A DNA stretch of 64,000 nucleotides from Catonia carolina (lineage: Eukaryota > Arthropoda > Insecta > Hemiptera > Achilidae): assembly GCA_035578175.1 (NCBI GenBank), contig JAQMRL010000008.1:59824541-59888540 (forward strand), read 5' to 3'. Both the position numbers and the translations under genes were made by a program. Positions 46,051 through 57,172 of the stretch are shown here, piece by piece. The notes beneath the pieces were generated by a model, which saw only the letters and a list, made by a program, of their open reading frames with translations, had not been told where the DNA came from and made no database searches. How positions within the stretch are numbered: position 1 is the stretch's first letter; the number at the start of each line of letters is the position of its first letter.

Positions 46051-46669
46051 AGGGTGTTCTCCCACCGGTGATAGTCGACTGCGACACGACCTCGACTCGA
46101 GGTCCCGATATCAGTCCTACCCTTACATTTTTATGTTTTCCCTTCCACCAGTACGACCTCGACGCAACCTTGATCAAACCAATCGCATTCGACTCAGTTG
46201 CCCAACATCTACTTGACCAGTCGCGTATAATCATGGCTGACGATGCAGCCAAAGTAGCTTTTTTGCTTGAAGTTGAACAAGCTCACGGATCAACAAGGAC
46301 CGGACAAGCTCAAGTAATAGTTTGAAACTTTCTTTTGGCATCCGATAAAAATACACTTAAATTTGTATTCATCACAGGAGAGTTCCTGAGCACACATATA
46401 CGCTCCATTATTACGATTATTATTATGAACGATGGTATACAACAGCTGCATTTCTTTTTGCTGTTTTATTCTTAGATAGTAATAAGCAATGCCTACGTCT
46501 TCTTCATCACTGGACATTTTACAAATTGCAGATGGATTCGAAGAAAAGCTTGAACAGTTGCGTCGAGGTCGAGTCTCCTCCATGTGCGAACATGAAGGAG
46601 GCAACTCGTTTTTCGGTCGAGTTATTTTAATCGCGTCGAGGTCGAGTTTCGCCGGTGTGAGAGTGGCCT
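46051..46669. mobile_element. DNA transposon derivative, possibly PIF/Harbinger
   Basis: The ends are imperfect inverted repeats: AGGGTGTTCTCCCACCGG at the left, and AGGCCACTCTCACACCGG as the reverse complement of the right. Inside, CGACCTCGAC occurs twice on the left (about 46091 and 46153) and inverted twice on the right (about 46558 and 46631). A minus-strand frame starts MSSDEEDVGIAYYYLRIKQQ (from 46517), resembling the acidic start of Harbinger-type transposases in arthropods, then loses similarity. No target duplication was found. CpG-rich relative to its flanks. Confidence 0.6.
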
Positions 46670-46731
46670 GATTTTGAATTCCAAACTAAAAGAACTATTC
46701 CGACTTCTTTGACGCCGCTCTTCACTGATTT

Positions 46732-47058
46732 TAAAATCTAAACTATTACTCTACAAAGTTTATTTTGAACTTATATGGAACTATGTACTACAAATTTATG
46801 TCACAGCTAAACCGAGTAACCTTCAAAAATTACAAGCTCTTCAATCAAAATTTCTACGTGTAATCTACCTGCGAACCTTTTTTATATCGACAACAAAATT
46901 CTACATGATGGCCTTAAAATTCTGTTTATAAGCTACAGCGGTTTTCACAGAAAATTCATGTTCACTCCAACGAATTGATCACCAAACTATCAGATGCATC
47001 ACTACCAGGGAATTCGTAACGCAGGTTAAAACGTCAATGGGCACGAGATCTTTTGTAA
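46732..47058 (+). pseudogene. Jockey-like retrotransposon, C-terminal region to stop
   Basis: The plus strand opens with LKSKLLLYKVYFELIWNYVL, YVTAKPSNLQKLQALQ and SKFLRVI. After frameshifts it has DNKILHDGLKI and a final RQWARDLL before TAA at 47056-47058. These follow the Jockey order of LL.K..L.PIW.Y, SN...Q..QSK.LR.I, LH.DL.IP and RRL.R.W.RDLL. The first 59 codons are uninterrupted. Confidence 0.8.
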
Positions 47059-48295
47059 AGTGATTCATTTTATTTTTCATTCTTCATTTCTTGTAATTTT
47101 ATTTTTTATCGTTCATGCATTATGAACATTATCTCATAGAACATATACCAATAGGTATCACTATTCTTTTTCATTTCTTTTTCTTCTCATCCTTTCTTTA
47201 CTTTTATCAAATTCGTGATATTTTAATATATAGTTGCAGTTAAAGGTATTAGAGATAAAAAAGTTGTATACTTTAATAAAATCCTCTCAATTGTATTTCT
47301 GTAGATACATTGATATTTTAATATATTAGTTAATATTAACAAATATAGTTTTCCTTAAAATGGAATAATATGTCTTTCTTTCAAACTTCTCAGAAGTTCA
47401 AAATGATGTTTTCTCCATATTAAAATTTTTTCGAATTATTTATAAAGAAATCATAAATTTCTGTTTGGTAATACATTATTATTTTTGTAATAATTAGTTG
47501 ATGGTATAACCTAAAACATCCACTTACGGAGCTTTAAAATTAAAAACGTGAAATTGTTTTTCAAATAGTAGGTTGATGTGTAAATTCTGGTTATCCGAGT
47601 TAAAAGTTATTATAAATTATTTTATAATATATAATATGTGATTCAAATGCTTTGTCGATTGTTTTATGTAATTTAGAAGTCATGTATTTAATATGGCAGA
47701 TTTGTTGTTCCATAGCAAACACCTTCTAACGTGACCCAAAGGATTACAACACTGTTAAATCCGTAGGGGCAGTTTCAGAGTGGGTGGTTGAAGATGGGTA
47801 TTATAATTGTTACTATTCCTAATGGGCTGTGCGATATGCCCATGGCTTAGGTTTGGATGTATTAAACACAATTATAGTTAATTATTAGTGCGGTATAATT
47901 ACCGGTAGGTTTTAGAATATACATTTACAGAAATTAATGCAGTAACTTTTGTTCTGCGTTATGCATATCGTGTGTTATTAATGAAACTTTGTTATTGAAA
48001 TCTTAATAGAGTGTTCTTATTTATAGTTCCGAAATCCAAAAATACACTGACATCTGTTTATTTATGAACATGAAGTCTAAACAATTGAATTTATGTTCCA
48101 ATTTTTTAATATGTTTATTAAAATGTGTGTTTTCTTTAATTTTCAATTAAAAGGTTTTTTCAGTTAGTTCAAAAAAAAATTGTCTAAATACATCAGAGTG
48201 ATGATTAGTTTTTATAGTCAAAGTTATATTACGACATTGATTTTCAACAACCTTATAGCAGATGTACGCTTTGAAAAAGTGTAAAATTCATTATT
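47059..48295. other. unassigned AT-rich sequence
   Basis: The first ~170 bp, T-rich, could be the 3' UTR of the preceding Jockey remnant. The rest holds nothing recognisable. Confidence 0.45.
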
Positions 48296-48597
48296 ATTTT
48301 CTCTTGCCCTGTTTAAATCTATATGGAAAAACGTATCTTTTTCATGTTGAATTTTCGAAATCGAGTTTTCATCGAAAATACACCTATTCAGATCCTCTGA
48401 ACTCAAAAACTAGTTTGCAGCGATTGGTCTGTGTGTGAACAAAAGATCTCAAGAACGGAATACCGTACAAAGTTGAAATTTGGAACGAAATTAGACACTA
48501 GAGGACCCGACAGGAACATTTTCATCAAAATCTATCAACCGGAATTAATTAAATAGTTTAGTTTATTCGTGCAACTTTTCACTTTTTGCTATTTTTC
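48296..48597 (+). mobile_element. family A repeat, copy 7 (left third)
   Basis: It has ATTTTCTCTTGCCC, the CGAAATCGAGTTTTCATCG block, CAGCGATTGGTCTG, a minimal core of four TG units (48429-48438), and the block up to CACTTTTTGC. It stops abruptly and is followed within 10 bp by SINE-2. Confidence 0.75.
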
Positions 48598-48604
48598 CTT
48601 CATA

Positions 48605-48735
48605 CAACATACTCGCTCAGGAATGGTCGGCCTGGGTCTGTACAAGACCACACCTCATTTACACGTCATACACATCCTCATCTCTTTGGGTCACGGGGTT
48701 TCTTATTGTTCTGAATTGAACAGATTACAACGTAC
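48605..48735 (+). mobile_element. SINE-2 fragment
   Basis: It contains ACTCGCTCAGGAATGGTCGG, TACAAGACCACACCTCATTT, ACACGTCATACACATC, TTGGGTCACGGGGTTTCTTA and GAATTGAACAGATTACAACG. The tRNA-like head and the middle up to the CAATTAACCATACTC motif are absent. It is joined directly to the broken end of family A copy 7. Confidence 0.8.
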
Positions 48736-50048
48736 TTTAAAAATTCAAAATAGATTCACGATTAATTTAATTAATCGTTATTTGAAATAAATAAATAGCG
48801 TTTTTAAATCAAAAATATTATCATCTCTAAAATTTGCGTGTAAATGTTATTAATTTTTCAGTTCTAAGAAATCGTAAATTGTAATTGTCTAAAATGAATT
48901 TTAATATATTTTTTAAATTATCAGTTAAAAATTAATAAAAACCTATCACAAAAATCAGACGAAAATTATTCATATTATTAATTTACTTTAGATTTACAAT
49001 TTCTAATATGATTCCGTTTATGTTTAAACAAACAAAGCTAGGTTATACAAATCATTAATTAAAACGAAAATGAGTAATTTTAAAACAAAAATATCAAATG
49101 ACAAAAACTATTGTCAACAAAATTTCAAAGTATGACGCAATTTTATTAATGTTGTTTATATACAGGTACAAGTACGTAGAGAATGGGTATCTAAACAATA
49201 TTGAATTAATCCTACGGGAGATGAAGTGTGAGTTATAAGCTTTGGCATCAGTACAGAGTAGGTGGTATAGTACATACTGGATAGAACGTGTACCTATGAA
49301 TGCCTATTTTATAGTGCGTACCCCTACACCGTTCTAATAACGTGTCGACTATGACAGGTACCCTTGTGTGTCCTTGTACACACAAACACACAAACAGAGA
49401 AGTACTCTACAGTACTAATAATTAATCTATCAACAATTGTGATTGATTGTTTGCCCACTGATTGATTACAATACCATCTGGCGGCAAACGCGTCAACCAA
49501 TCCTATCCTGCTGTGTTGGATCTGCCAGAATGCCAGCCATGATTACATGCCCATCTGTAGAGAAGGATGGAGGACTTAACAAGTTTCAGTGTACGTTACG
49601 TACATAGTATAATCGTATGGAATGGCATGTGTGTAGATGTTTGGTTTAACGCTTATTATTCGTGATGGGGAAGGTTGAACGTCAGACAGTGCTATGTACT
49701 CCACGTTTCCATTCTTGTTAGCATTTCCCTTGAATTTCTCTTGCCTACAATTCCTTTATTGTACATTTTTGAAGTAATAGTACATACAAATTTTAAATTC
49801 ACTGTCTTAAACATAGTGGTATTGATTGTGTGCATTTAATTGACGTTTTGTATTGATAATTACAAGTTTTCATGTGAAGAACAATACATTTTTAGATAAT
49901 TTAAGTATCCACAATCTCATTTAAAGAAATAGAATTGATTATGCTAATCAAAACACTATAATTTTTGATTTTAAACCCTACTAATACAGGATAAAAGTAC
50001 ATGAATAAATTACTACAAAATTTAAAATATGTGGTAGTCCGAATTTTC
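48736..50048. other. unassigned sequence
   Basis: The stretch at 49150-49700 is less AT-rich and unrelated to the other repeats here. It has no long frame. Confidence 0.5.
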
Positions 50049-50110
50049 ACTTTTTCTTGCCTATATGAATATGGAAGGAAAGTATTGTATTCATTTTAAG
50101 AACTCGAGAA
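50049..50110 (+). mobile_element. family A repeat, copy 8 (left-end stub)
   Basis: It has ACTTTTTCTTGCCTATATGA and GGAAGGAAAGTATTGT, the first 60 bp of the family including the subterminal motif and the hairpin region, with no further similarity. Confidence 0.6.
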
Positions 50111-50510
50111 ATTTTTCCAAGTTTTTAAATAATTGTTCTTTTTAGTTTTTACTTTTCTCTTTGCGATAGTTTACTTGTTTCTTTATGATCATTTATTGAA
50201 TTAATTTCCCATAAAGTAAAAATATTTACATTGTTAATTATATATTATCATAGTATTTACATTAGTTACTTATATATTATATAATATTTACATTAGTTAA
50301 AGTATATTTATATTTATATTTATAATATATGTATATATATATTAATTAAATTATAAGTAAAATATAAATATAAATAATACATATTATTTTATGTTCATAT
50401 TATATTTAAATTTTGTGTATTTAAAGTGTAGTTATATTTACAAAATAAAGTTTTTTTTATACATTTTCTCTATTACAAATGTACAAACATAACCGTAAAA
50501 TAAATTTTTT
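50111..50510. other. extremely AT-rich spacer
   Basis: It is dominated by repeated TATATTTACATTAGTTA-like words between 50220 and 50400. It ends at the target duplication of the next element. Confidence 0.55.
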
Positions 50511-50525
50511 TTAATTTCTATTGTT

Positions 50526-51735
50526 CATCATCATCATCTTCACTTCCAAGGATTAGGTTACATGAACCTGTTCCGGTACCCATCTCCCTCTCGGCCTCCC
50601 TACATCTCTTCTGCCAACTGGTTGATAATTTAAAGCCGCCACTGGCATCCTTTCGTTTGGCATTCTGTCCAGGTGACTACACCATCTTTGTCTATTTTTT
50701 ATTATCTTTTCATGCAAAGACTGAACTGATAGTGCGCTTCTAATATCCACGTTCCTTATTCTATCCATTCTGGTACATCCATACACACTTCGTAAAAACT
50801 TCATTTCCGCAGCTTGAATTTTACTATCGCTTTTAGCAGTATGCACCCAAGACTCACTGCCATATAGGAGTGTTGGAACCGCAATAGTGTTGAAAAATTT
50901 GAGGCGTGTTTCCTTCCTCGTTTTATTCTTCAGATGTCTGTGAATATTTCCACAAATATTCTGAAATTTGGCCAGTTTAACTGTTATGTCTTTATCAAAA
51001 TCGTATGAAACATCACTCCCAAGATATTGAAAATGTTTAACCTGTTCTATTGCCCTTCCATTCATCTCTATTCTCGTCCTTATTGTATATTTACCTTTAA
51101 AAGCCATAGTTTTAGATTTTGTGGATGATATTTCCAGATTGTATTGTTTTGCAACTTGTTCCAACATAAATACCGATTTTTGTAACTCGTCTTCATTCTG
51201 TTGTATTACAACTTTGTCATCCGCATATAAAAGAGAGTTCATAAAGAAGCCATCCGAGATCTGTATACCTGGGTCTACATTACATTTCCACGTTCTCAAC
51301 ATGTCGTCCACATATATATTAAACAATGTCGACGATATACAACATCCCTGTCGAACTCCTCTATTGGTTTTAATAGGCTCTTTCACTTTCCCATCTAAAT
51401 CTAGTAAAATCACAGTATCTTCGTACAGGCTCTGCAATATCCTGATAATATGTTTAGGGTATCCTCTCCTTTCCAGAACCCTCCATAAAAGCGAACGTTT
51501 AACACTGTCAAAAGCCTTTACAAAATCTATAAATGCAAGATGGGTTTCAAGGTTGTATTCTCGTCTCTTAGCCATAATTTGTTTTAAAGTAAAAATAGCA
51601 TCCGAACACGATCTACCTTTCCGGAACCCCATCTGTTCTTCCATAATCAAGGAATCGGCTACGGTTCTTAACCTATTATTAATAATTCTTGTGTACAATT
51701 TGTAGGAAGTGTCTAATAAACTAATTTCTATTATC
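50526..51735 (-). mobile_element. young 5'-truncated non-LTR retrotransposon, 1210 bp
   Basis: Exact 15-bp direct repeats TTAATTTCTATTGTT flank it (50511-50525 and 51736-51750). On the minus strand the 3' end is a short (GATGAT)n tail (50526-50540), typical for some LINE families. The 5' end is cut inside the reverse transcriptase. The exact duplication and the unbroken frame point to recent insertion. Its protein is related to the decayed copy at 57.2 kb. Confidence 0.93.
50553..51734 (-). CDS. reverse transcriptase, 5'-truncated but uninterrupted frame
   Basis: About 393 codons are open from the truncation point (EISLLDTSYKLYTRIINNRL) to the stop; an ATG-less start means this is a fragment. 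Visible reverse transcriptase blocks in order: GFRKGRSCSDAIFTLKQI, AFIDFVKAFDSV (first catalytic Asp in ID), RGVRQGCCISSTLFNIYVDD, LLYADDKVVIQQ (catalytic YADD), MAFKGK, FQYLGSDV, then the C-terminal LYGSESWV, EMKFLRSVYGCTRMDRIRN, RQRWCSHLDRMP and GRPRGRW. The endonuclease domain and the first fingers of the reverse transcriptase are missing, so it is not autonomous. The opposite strand carries long shadow frames. Confidence 0.92.
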   Translation of the reverse strand: MIEISLLDTSYKLYTRIINNRLRTVADSLIMEEQMGFRKGRSCSDAIFTLKQIMAKRREYNLETHLAFIDFVKAFDSVKRSLLWRVLERRGYPKHIIRILQSLYEDTVILLDLDGKVKEPIKTNRGVRQGCCISSTLFNIYVDDMLRTWKCNVDPGIQISDGFFMNSLLYADDKVVIQQNEDELQKSVFMLEQVAKQYNLEISSTKSKTMAFKGKYTIRTRIEMNGRAIEQVKHFQYLGSDVSYDFDKDITVKLAKFQNICGNIHRHLKNKTRKETRLKFFNTIAVPTLLYGSESWVHTAKSDSKIQAAEMKFLRSVYGCTRMDRIRNVDIRSALSVQSLHEKIIKNRQRWCSHLDRMPNERMPVAALNYQPVGRRDVGRPRGRWVPEQVHVT

Positions 51736-51904
51736 TTAATTTCTATTGTTATTAAAATATATTATTATTGATATTTTATGTAAACGTAATTGAATTTATC
51801 ATTTATTTTCTGTTTTTGTTTTAATTGCTTAACGCAATCCTTGTAACCTATCTAACTGTAGTAATTTAACTTGTTTAACTTAGTAATTTTTATAGTAGTT
51901 ATAA

Positions 51905-52130
51905 GTTTTTTTTTATATTCCTAATGTTTGTACGTTGTAATCTGTTCAATTTAGAACAATAAGCAACCCCATGACCCAATGAGATGAGGATGATATGTAT
52001 GACGTGTAAATGAGGTGTAGTCTTGTACATACTCAGGCTGACCATTCCTAAGAGAGTATGGCTAATTGAAACCCAACCATCAAAGTACACCGGTAACCAC
52101 TGTCTAATATTCAAATCCGTATAAGTATAA
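51905..52130 (-). mobile_element. SINE-2, head-less copy
   Basis: On the minus strand it runs from TTATACGGATTTGAATATTA through GACAGTGGTTACCGG, GGTTGGGTTTCAATTAGCC, TCAGCCTGAGTATGTACAAG, ACACCTCATTTACACGTCA, TCATTGGGTCATGGGGTTGC to ACATTAGGAATATAAAAAA. The tRNA-like head is missing, at almost the same point as in the 60.3-kb copy. Confidence 0.85.
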
Positions 52131-52318
52131 GTATTTAAGTGATTAAATTTTTGTTTGTTCTGTACACTCCTTTGCGCGGATAGAACTCTTTGCAAAGAAG
52201 AGTTTTTGCGTGTAAGTATCTTTAGTTTAAAATATTGTGTACTCGTACAGCTTACTTTAGTTCATTATTAAATCGTTACGTATATTTAACTAAATAAAAA
52301 AAAAATAAAAAAATAAAT

Positions 52319-52434
52319 TTCGATTTTTTGAAATCGAGTTTTCACTGATATATACGTTTTCAGACCCAGATAGGTTATATTTTTCATTATTTGCATTGGA
52401 AAGAGAAATTGTGTGATTGTTCGTACCAGATTTT
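52319..52434 (+). mobile_element. family A repeat, copy 9 (ends only)
   Basis: The left block CGAAATCG-like, GAGTTTTCACTGATATATAC and TTTTCAGACCC are joined directly to the right end ATTATTTGCATTGG, AAGAGAAA and GTGTGATTGTTCGTACCAGA. About 900 bp of the family centre, with the microsatellite core, is missing. Confidence 0.7.
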
Positions 52435-53604
52435 TGAAGTATGAGTAATAGTACTGTATGAAAAGAACAATACCTTTTGAAATAATTTAAATATCCTCAA
52501 TATCATTTAAAAAATTTAAAAAGATGTGGTAGTCCACATCTTCATAAATTTGAAAAATTATTCGAAAGGATTTTTAATAACAGCGTTACATTGTTGAGTA
52601 TTGTAATTGTAGGTGGCATTTGTTGACAGAATTACAGTTAGTGAATTACTGTATTTATGTAGTTCGTTATTTGGGTTAGTTTAAATCGAGAGTAGATTAA
52701 GGAATTACAGAGAGAATGATTTTAAATCTAGCTACTGTTTAACAGCGGTGGAGTATACTGCATTGAAACTCTCTCTAGATAAACCCGGCAAATAGTGGTT
52801 CAACTATCAAGTTAGTACGTATATTCTACTTCCGCGTGGAAAGCAGTTTCATTGGAGGAAATAAATCTTTCCTTCTTAACACCGTTACCACCACGACTAT
52901 GTGTTTTCCACTTTTTGTCATTATTTACGAAACTTCCTGACTCTAAAAGGAATTTAAAACGCCTCTTTTAGACAATTTCCAGAGTTGGATGCACTTTTAT
53001 TCTGTGAAAATGTATTATTTTACTTTCATCCATTTATTTTACAATATTTAAGGAAATATTTCAACCAAATATTTACACCAAATATATTTTTCGTAATGTA
53101 AAATAAAAATGTTGATAAACCAGTCGAAATATTTTCTTTGTAATATCAACACAATTTATAGTAGATATTCCAGAATCGATTTTTGGTTCGAGTTAGTTAA
53201 TATACTGAATTTATTTTCGTTTAATGACGAGGGCTTTGGGCCAACCCAGGCACTTTACTGGTAGAGAATTGCATTAAATTGTTTGGTAACACCAGTGTGG
53301 GCAAGCGACTTAGTATGGTGATCAGCTGGCAGCAGCTTGCTAACCAACTCAACTGGGTTCCTTATTCCAATCCATTCCTAATATCATCAGAAATATAGCT
53401 AGTACACGAGAAGAAACCTAGGAAGTCCAAAAACGAAACGAGAGTTGATACATAGAAGATGACAGATTTTTTAATGTAGTATAAGTCAGGCCATGCCACA
53501 AAATAAATATAGAGCCAACTTGGAGAGATATATTACTGTGGAGAAAAACATATACATTACATTTTTACACTAAGAAAAGAAATCTGGCCTCCATTCACAC
53601 TAAA
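52435..53604. other. unassigned sequence
   Basis: No recognisable feature was found. Slightly GC-richer pockets lie at 52740-52900 and 53220-53380. Confidence 0.5.
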
Positions 53605-54030
53605 CAACACTCCACTACATCAAGCAGAAACCTCCTAGTATATCAGACTACATCTTGACAAACGCCTCGATTGGGGAACAGATATTTAGAACAAAAAGAA
53701 ACAATTAAACCTCAAATTTTCCTAAATTTATTGGAAAGTAGGAAAAATCAAAATTATTTCTTGAAAATAAATTAACAATATACGAATCAGTCCTAAAACC
53801 TATCTGGAGGGAATCCAGCGTTGGAGAGCATCAACTATGTCCAATATTCACATTACACAACGGTTCCAATTTAAATTTTTAAGCACCATCTCTGACTCTC
53901 TATGTTTACATAAAAATTTATTCTTCATCATGACCTACACAAACCAATAACAGGATACGCTACGAATTACAAATGAAGACTCGAACAACATCCAAAAACT
54001 TTAGCTATCAACGTATTAGATAACACGATG
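53605..54030 (+). pseudogene. Jockey-like retrotransposon, reverse transcriptase end
   Basis: The plus-strand frame has TPLHQAETS, stop, YIRLHLDKRLDWG, then after breaks KKKQLNLKFS, IQRWRASTMSNIHITQRFQ, FKFLSTISDSLCL and, further on, RLEQHPKTLAINVLDNTMK. It corresponds to the Jockey YLGLHLD.RL.W, QLWG.AS.SNI.I.QRFQ.K.LR.I and HPN.LA.NLLDN blocks, about 140 codons in total. Several stops and frameshifts are present. Confidence 0.75.
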
Positions 54031-54107
54031 AAATCCGACTATTACGATGACTTCATTGATTGAGTTTGACAGTAATTTTCACTTGATAATAATTTTAACG
54101 TAATTTT

Positions 54108-54355
54108 CTAGATGACTATCCAAACCATCTATCCCGTGATATGGTTGCGAGGAACTTCCCAACTGTGTGCCGTCTAAAACGAAAATGGAGTAGAGACCTC
54201 TTGGTCTGAATAACTGATAACACCCGTAGTTATAAATGGAGAATGTACCACTTGGTACCTCTCTTCCTTAACGTAAAATCCCTCCAGCCTTTTAAATATC
54301 ATATGCGGAAATTGTCTAGCTCAATGTACAGTACTGTAATAAAAATTAAAGACAA
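54108..54355 (+). pseudogene. Jockey-like 3' end with 3' UTR
   Basis: An open frame of 33 codons reads LDDYPNHLSRDMVAR, FPTVCRLKRKWSRDLLV and TGA at 54207-54209, the natural end of a Jockey ORF2. The 3' UTR matches the copies at 29.2 and 35.6-36.2 kb (CACCCGTAGTTATAAATGG, GGAGAATGTACC, ATATGCGGAAATTGT) and has the short GTACC-ACTT-GGTAC hairpin at 54247-54260. It lies just after another Jockey piece of a different subfamily. Confidence 0.75.
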
Positions 54356-55860
54356 AAAATAATTTCACTTGTAAAAAGTACAGTTACTTAAAACAACAAT
54401 TTACGAGCATATTGTATAAGATAAGACCGCAGCCTGTTCCGAACTCACAAACTATATCATCTCTCTCTATCTTCTCCTAGGTCTACCGACATCCCTTTTA
54501 CCTTCTGGAGCATATCAGTGTGCCTGCTTAGGGTTCTGTGATCTGACATCCATGCCATGTGCTATCTCCAACTTTGGCGATAATCCTTTATTTTTTCGTT
54601 CAAGTTGTAAATACCATATTGCAAATTTTATTGATAATTTTTTTTCAAATCATTTTATTTGTCAAACATTTTATTTGTTAATTATTATATGTGAACAAAT
54701 TGTAGGTATTTTCAGTAAATAAAAACAATTTATTTAGGAAAAAAATTAAAAATTTAATGTATATTTTTGTGGTGATCAGAAGAAATCTTAAAAAATTCTG
54801 GATGTTACTAATGGTCAGTGATTACAAAAACTAATAACTGAGTAAACAAATCAGGACCTTGTTTATGGCCTGTGAACGAAATTTTACAACATATTTTTTA
54901 TAGTATAGTATGACTGTACTTAATTTATGTTATGTGTTAGTTTGATGGTCTGATGTGTGTTGATTAAAAGAACGGTATCATTCATCTAGCAGTGAATTAT
55001 AGCACAACTGTTGTAGGAAAGGGACTTCACTAACTTGTTCTGAAAGAAATTTACTACTATTCTCAATATAAGTAAGCAATAAATGTTGTAATCGCTATCT
55101 TAGTAATTAAATATTAAGTTAATTTCATATAAAAAGAATATTGTTTGCAAGTTGCACGTAAGGGTAAACACAACGAAGCTGTAAAGAAATATTGTTTCAA
55201 AATGCAATAAAAATCAATCTTGTGTATCGTGGGTGACATTTCTCTCGACGTGTAAGATGAATGGTATTGCTTATGGTTGTTCTGGTACCCCAGTTTTCTT
55301 TTTAAGTACATTTCTGTATTCTTTCTCTCATTTTTTTATGTATTTATTTCTTTGTTCATTCTCTTTTCCACTCATTTTTTTCTTATTCACTTTATATTCT
55401 GCCTTAAATCATCAGTTTGATTGACAACAAGAGCTAAGCGAAATTTGTCATTATACATTATGTCTAAGCTTTAATGCGGCTCAGGATAAGTTCATTTTTC
55501 TGATAAATTTAAGGAATAATTCTGCAATTTTCTCTAGGTATATTTTTTAAGCTGTTACGAAATTTGTCTGATTCCAAACGGTATCAACTTCAATTCTTTA
55601 TTTATTAATAAAATAATTTATATAGTACTCGTTTGTATTTATCTAGTAATTTTTTTATTATTCGTCAGAGAATGGTTTCAACATCAGAAAATTATTTTTA
55701 TTAAACAGGTCTGTGCAAGTTTACAATATGTATATTTGACCTCTTCCTTTTTTCCTCCAAAGTGACTTAACTCTGGAGTGAAAATATTTTTCAGCAAAAC
55801 ATCTTGACTACTGTTATTTTTACGTCTGTTTAAACGGTTTCTTACTCGATATGATGTGTA
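54356..55860. other. unassigned AT-rich sequence
   Basis: No repeat family was recognised. Frames near 55114-55424 are short and T-rich. Confidence 0.5.
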
Positions 55861-56200
55861 TAGGTAAGAAAAGTACTTTTGCGTTTATGCTGATTTTTCA
55901 AAATCAGGTTTTAACCGGAAATACAAATTTCCATGTATCTGGAACCGAAAAACCATGTTTCTTCCGGTTGGTCTATGTATGCGTGCACGAGAGTTGGTGT
56001 TATGTGTGTGATAAATGATTTTTTTTATTTTCTCATCAAAATCAAAGTCCAATTAAGGTAGATATCCATTTACCGTAATTTCACTCATGATTAAAATCTG
56101 GTTATGTTTTTCATTTTATCATGTTTACTCTTGATTAAACGTAGGTTATACGGTTTATTATTTACACTGGCAAGAGAAACTTCGTGTGAGTGTTTCACAA
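55861..56200 (+). mobile_element. family A repeat, copy 10 (internally deleted)
   Basis: It has TGATTTTTCAAAATCAGGTT, CCGGAAATAC, CGGTTGGTCTATGTATG, a degenerate core (TATGTGTGTGATAA), then directly TTTCACTCATGATTAAAAT and the right end GGCAAGAGAAAC, CGTGTGAGTGTTTCACAATG. About 600 bp of internal subunits are lost while both ends survive. Confidence 0.75.
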
Positions 56201-57164
56201 TGTAATTTGTTGTTCATAGAATTTAAAATATTTATATCAAAGTTTTAAGAAATCTTGAAGATAAGTGTCTATTGAATTTTTATTTTAAAATGTGTACGTT
56301 TACTGCTACAATCACGATAATAATAGTAATAGATAATGATAATGATAATAATAGTAATTAGAATCTTTCAGCGGAATCAACAGAAATTTAAAGTTAATCA
56401 AATAAAAAAATTTACAATAGTAAATGCAGGAATTTAATTACCAAATAATTGATGAAACTTATTAAAGAGTTTGATGACTTTGGACCGATAATGTCCGTAC
56501 ATTAGCTAACTTGTTGTAAGGTACATTAATGATTGTAAATGTTTCTGAAGTTTATTTTTTTTTAGAGCAACCTATAAAACTTTATTACTTTGAAAAATAT
56601 GTGATATAATGTTTGTAATAACCTTTTACTGACTCTCATTTAACACTGTACAAGTGTTAGCTATTGCCTATCAATAAGAACTGAGAAAGAAAATCTTCGA
56701 AAAGCTTGAAAATTTGTTGTAATTTTTCAGCTCTCAATCTTTTGCTACTTTCTGTAGTGAGTTAAATCATTTAGCTGATGATCTTTCACGACGTGTAGCC
56801 TACCTTTGCCTTTTCTTTTACTTCTATTTCTTTTCTGAGTAATTGATTGTGAATTGCTATCTTATTCTGTCGTTCTCAGATTTTTTCTCACTCTTCGTTT
56901 TTCTCTGACAATTCATTCATCATTTTTTGAGTGAATTTTCACAGACTTTAATTGATTTATTGATTCGAACCTCATACATTATTACACGTCTTGAAAATCT
57001 ACGTTCGTGAATGATGGTATACTTTACCGTCAAGTTATTTGAAAACTACTGTACTTATTTTTCTATTATTCCTTGTGTTGAAGTGTCAGTACTAGTTTAG
57101 GTTTGGTAAAAAGAAATACTTTTTTATATATTTTTTAATTTTTTTCTTAATTTGGAACTATACT
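56201..57164. other. unassigned AT-rich sequence
   Basis: A short run of AAT/GAT triplets lies at 56315-56360. Nothing else was recognised. Confidence 0.5.
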
Positions 57165-57172
57165 ACAACAGC

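Noticed and set aside
49150..49700. Possible host exon in a less AT-rich segment
   Set aside because: No frame over 60 codons and no convincing splice pair.
51121..51705. 194-codon plus-strand frame
   Set aside because: It is the exact antisense of the reverse transcriptase frame, which has the catalytic motifs.
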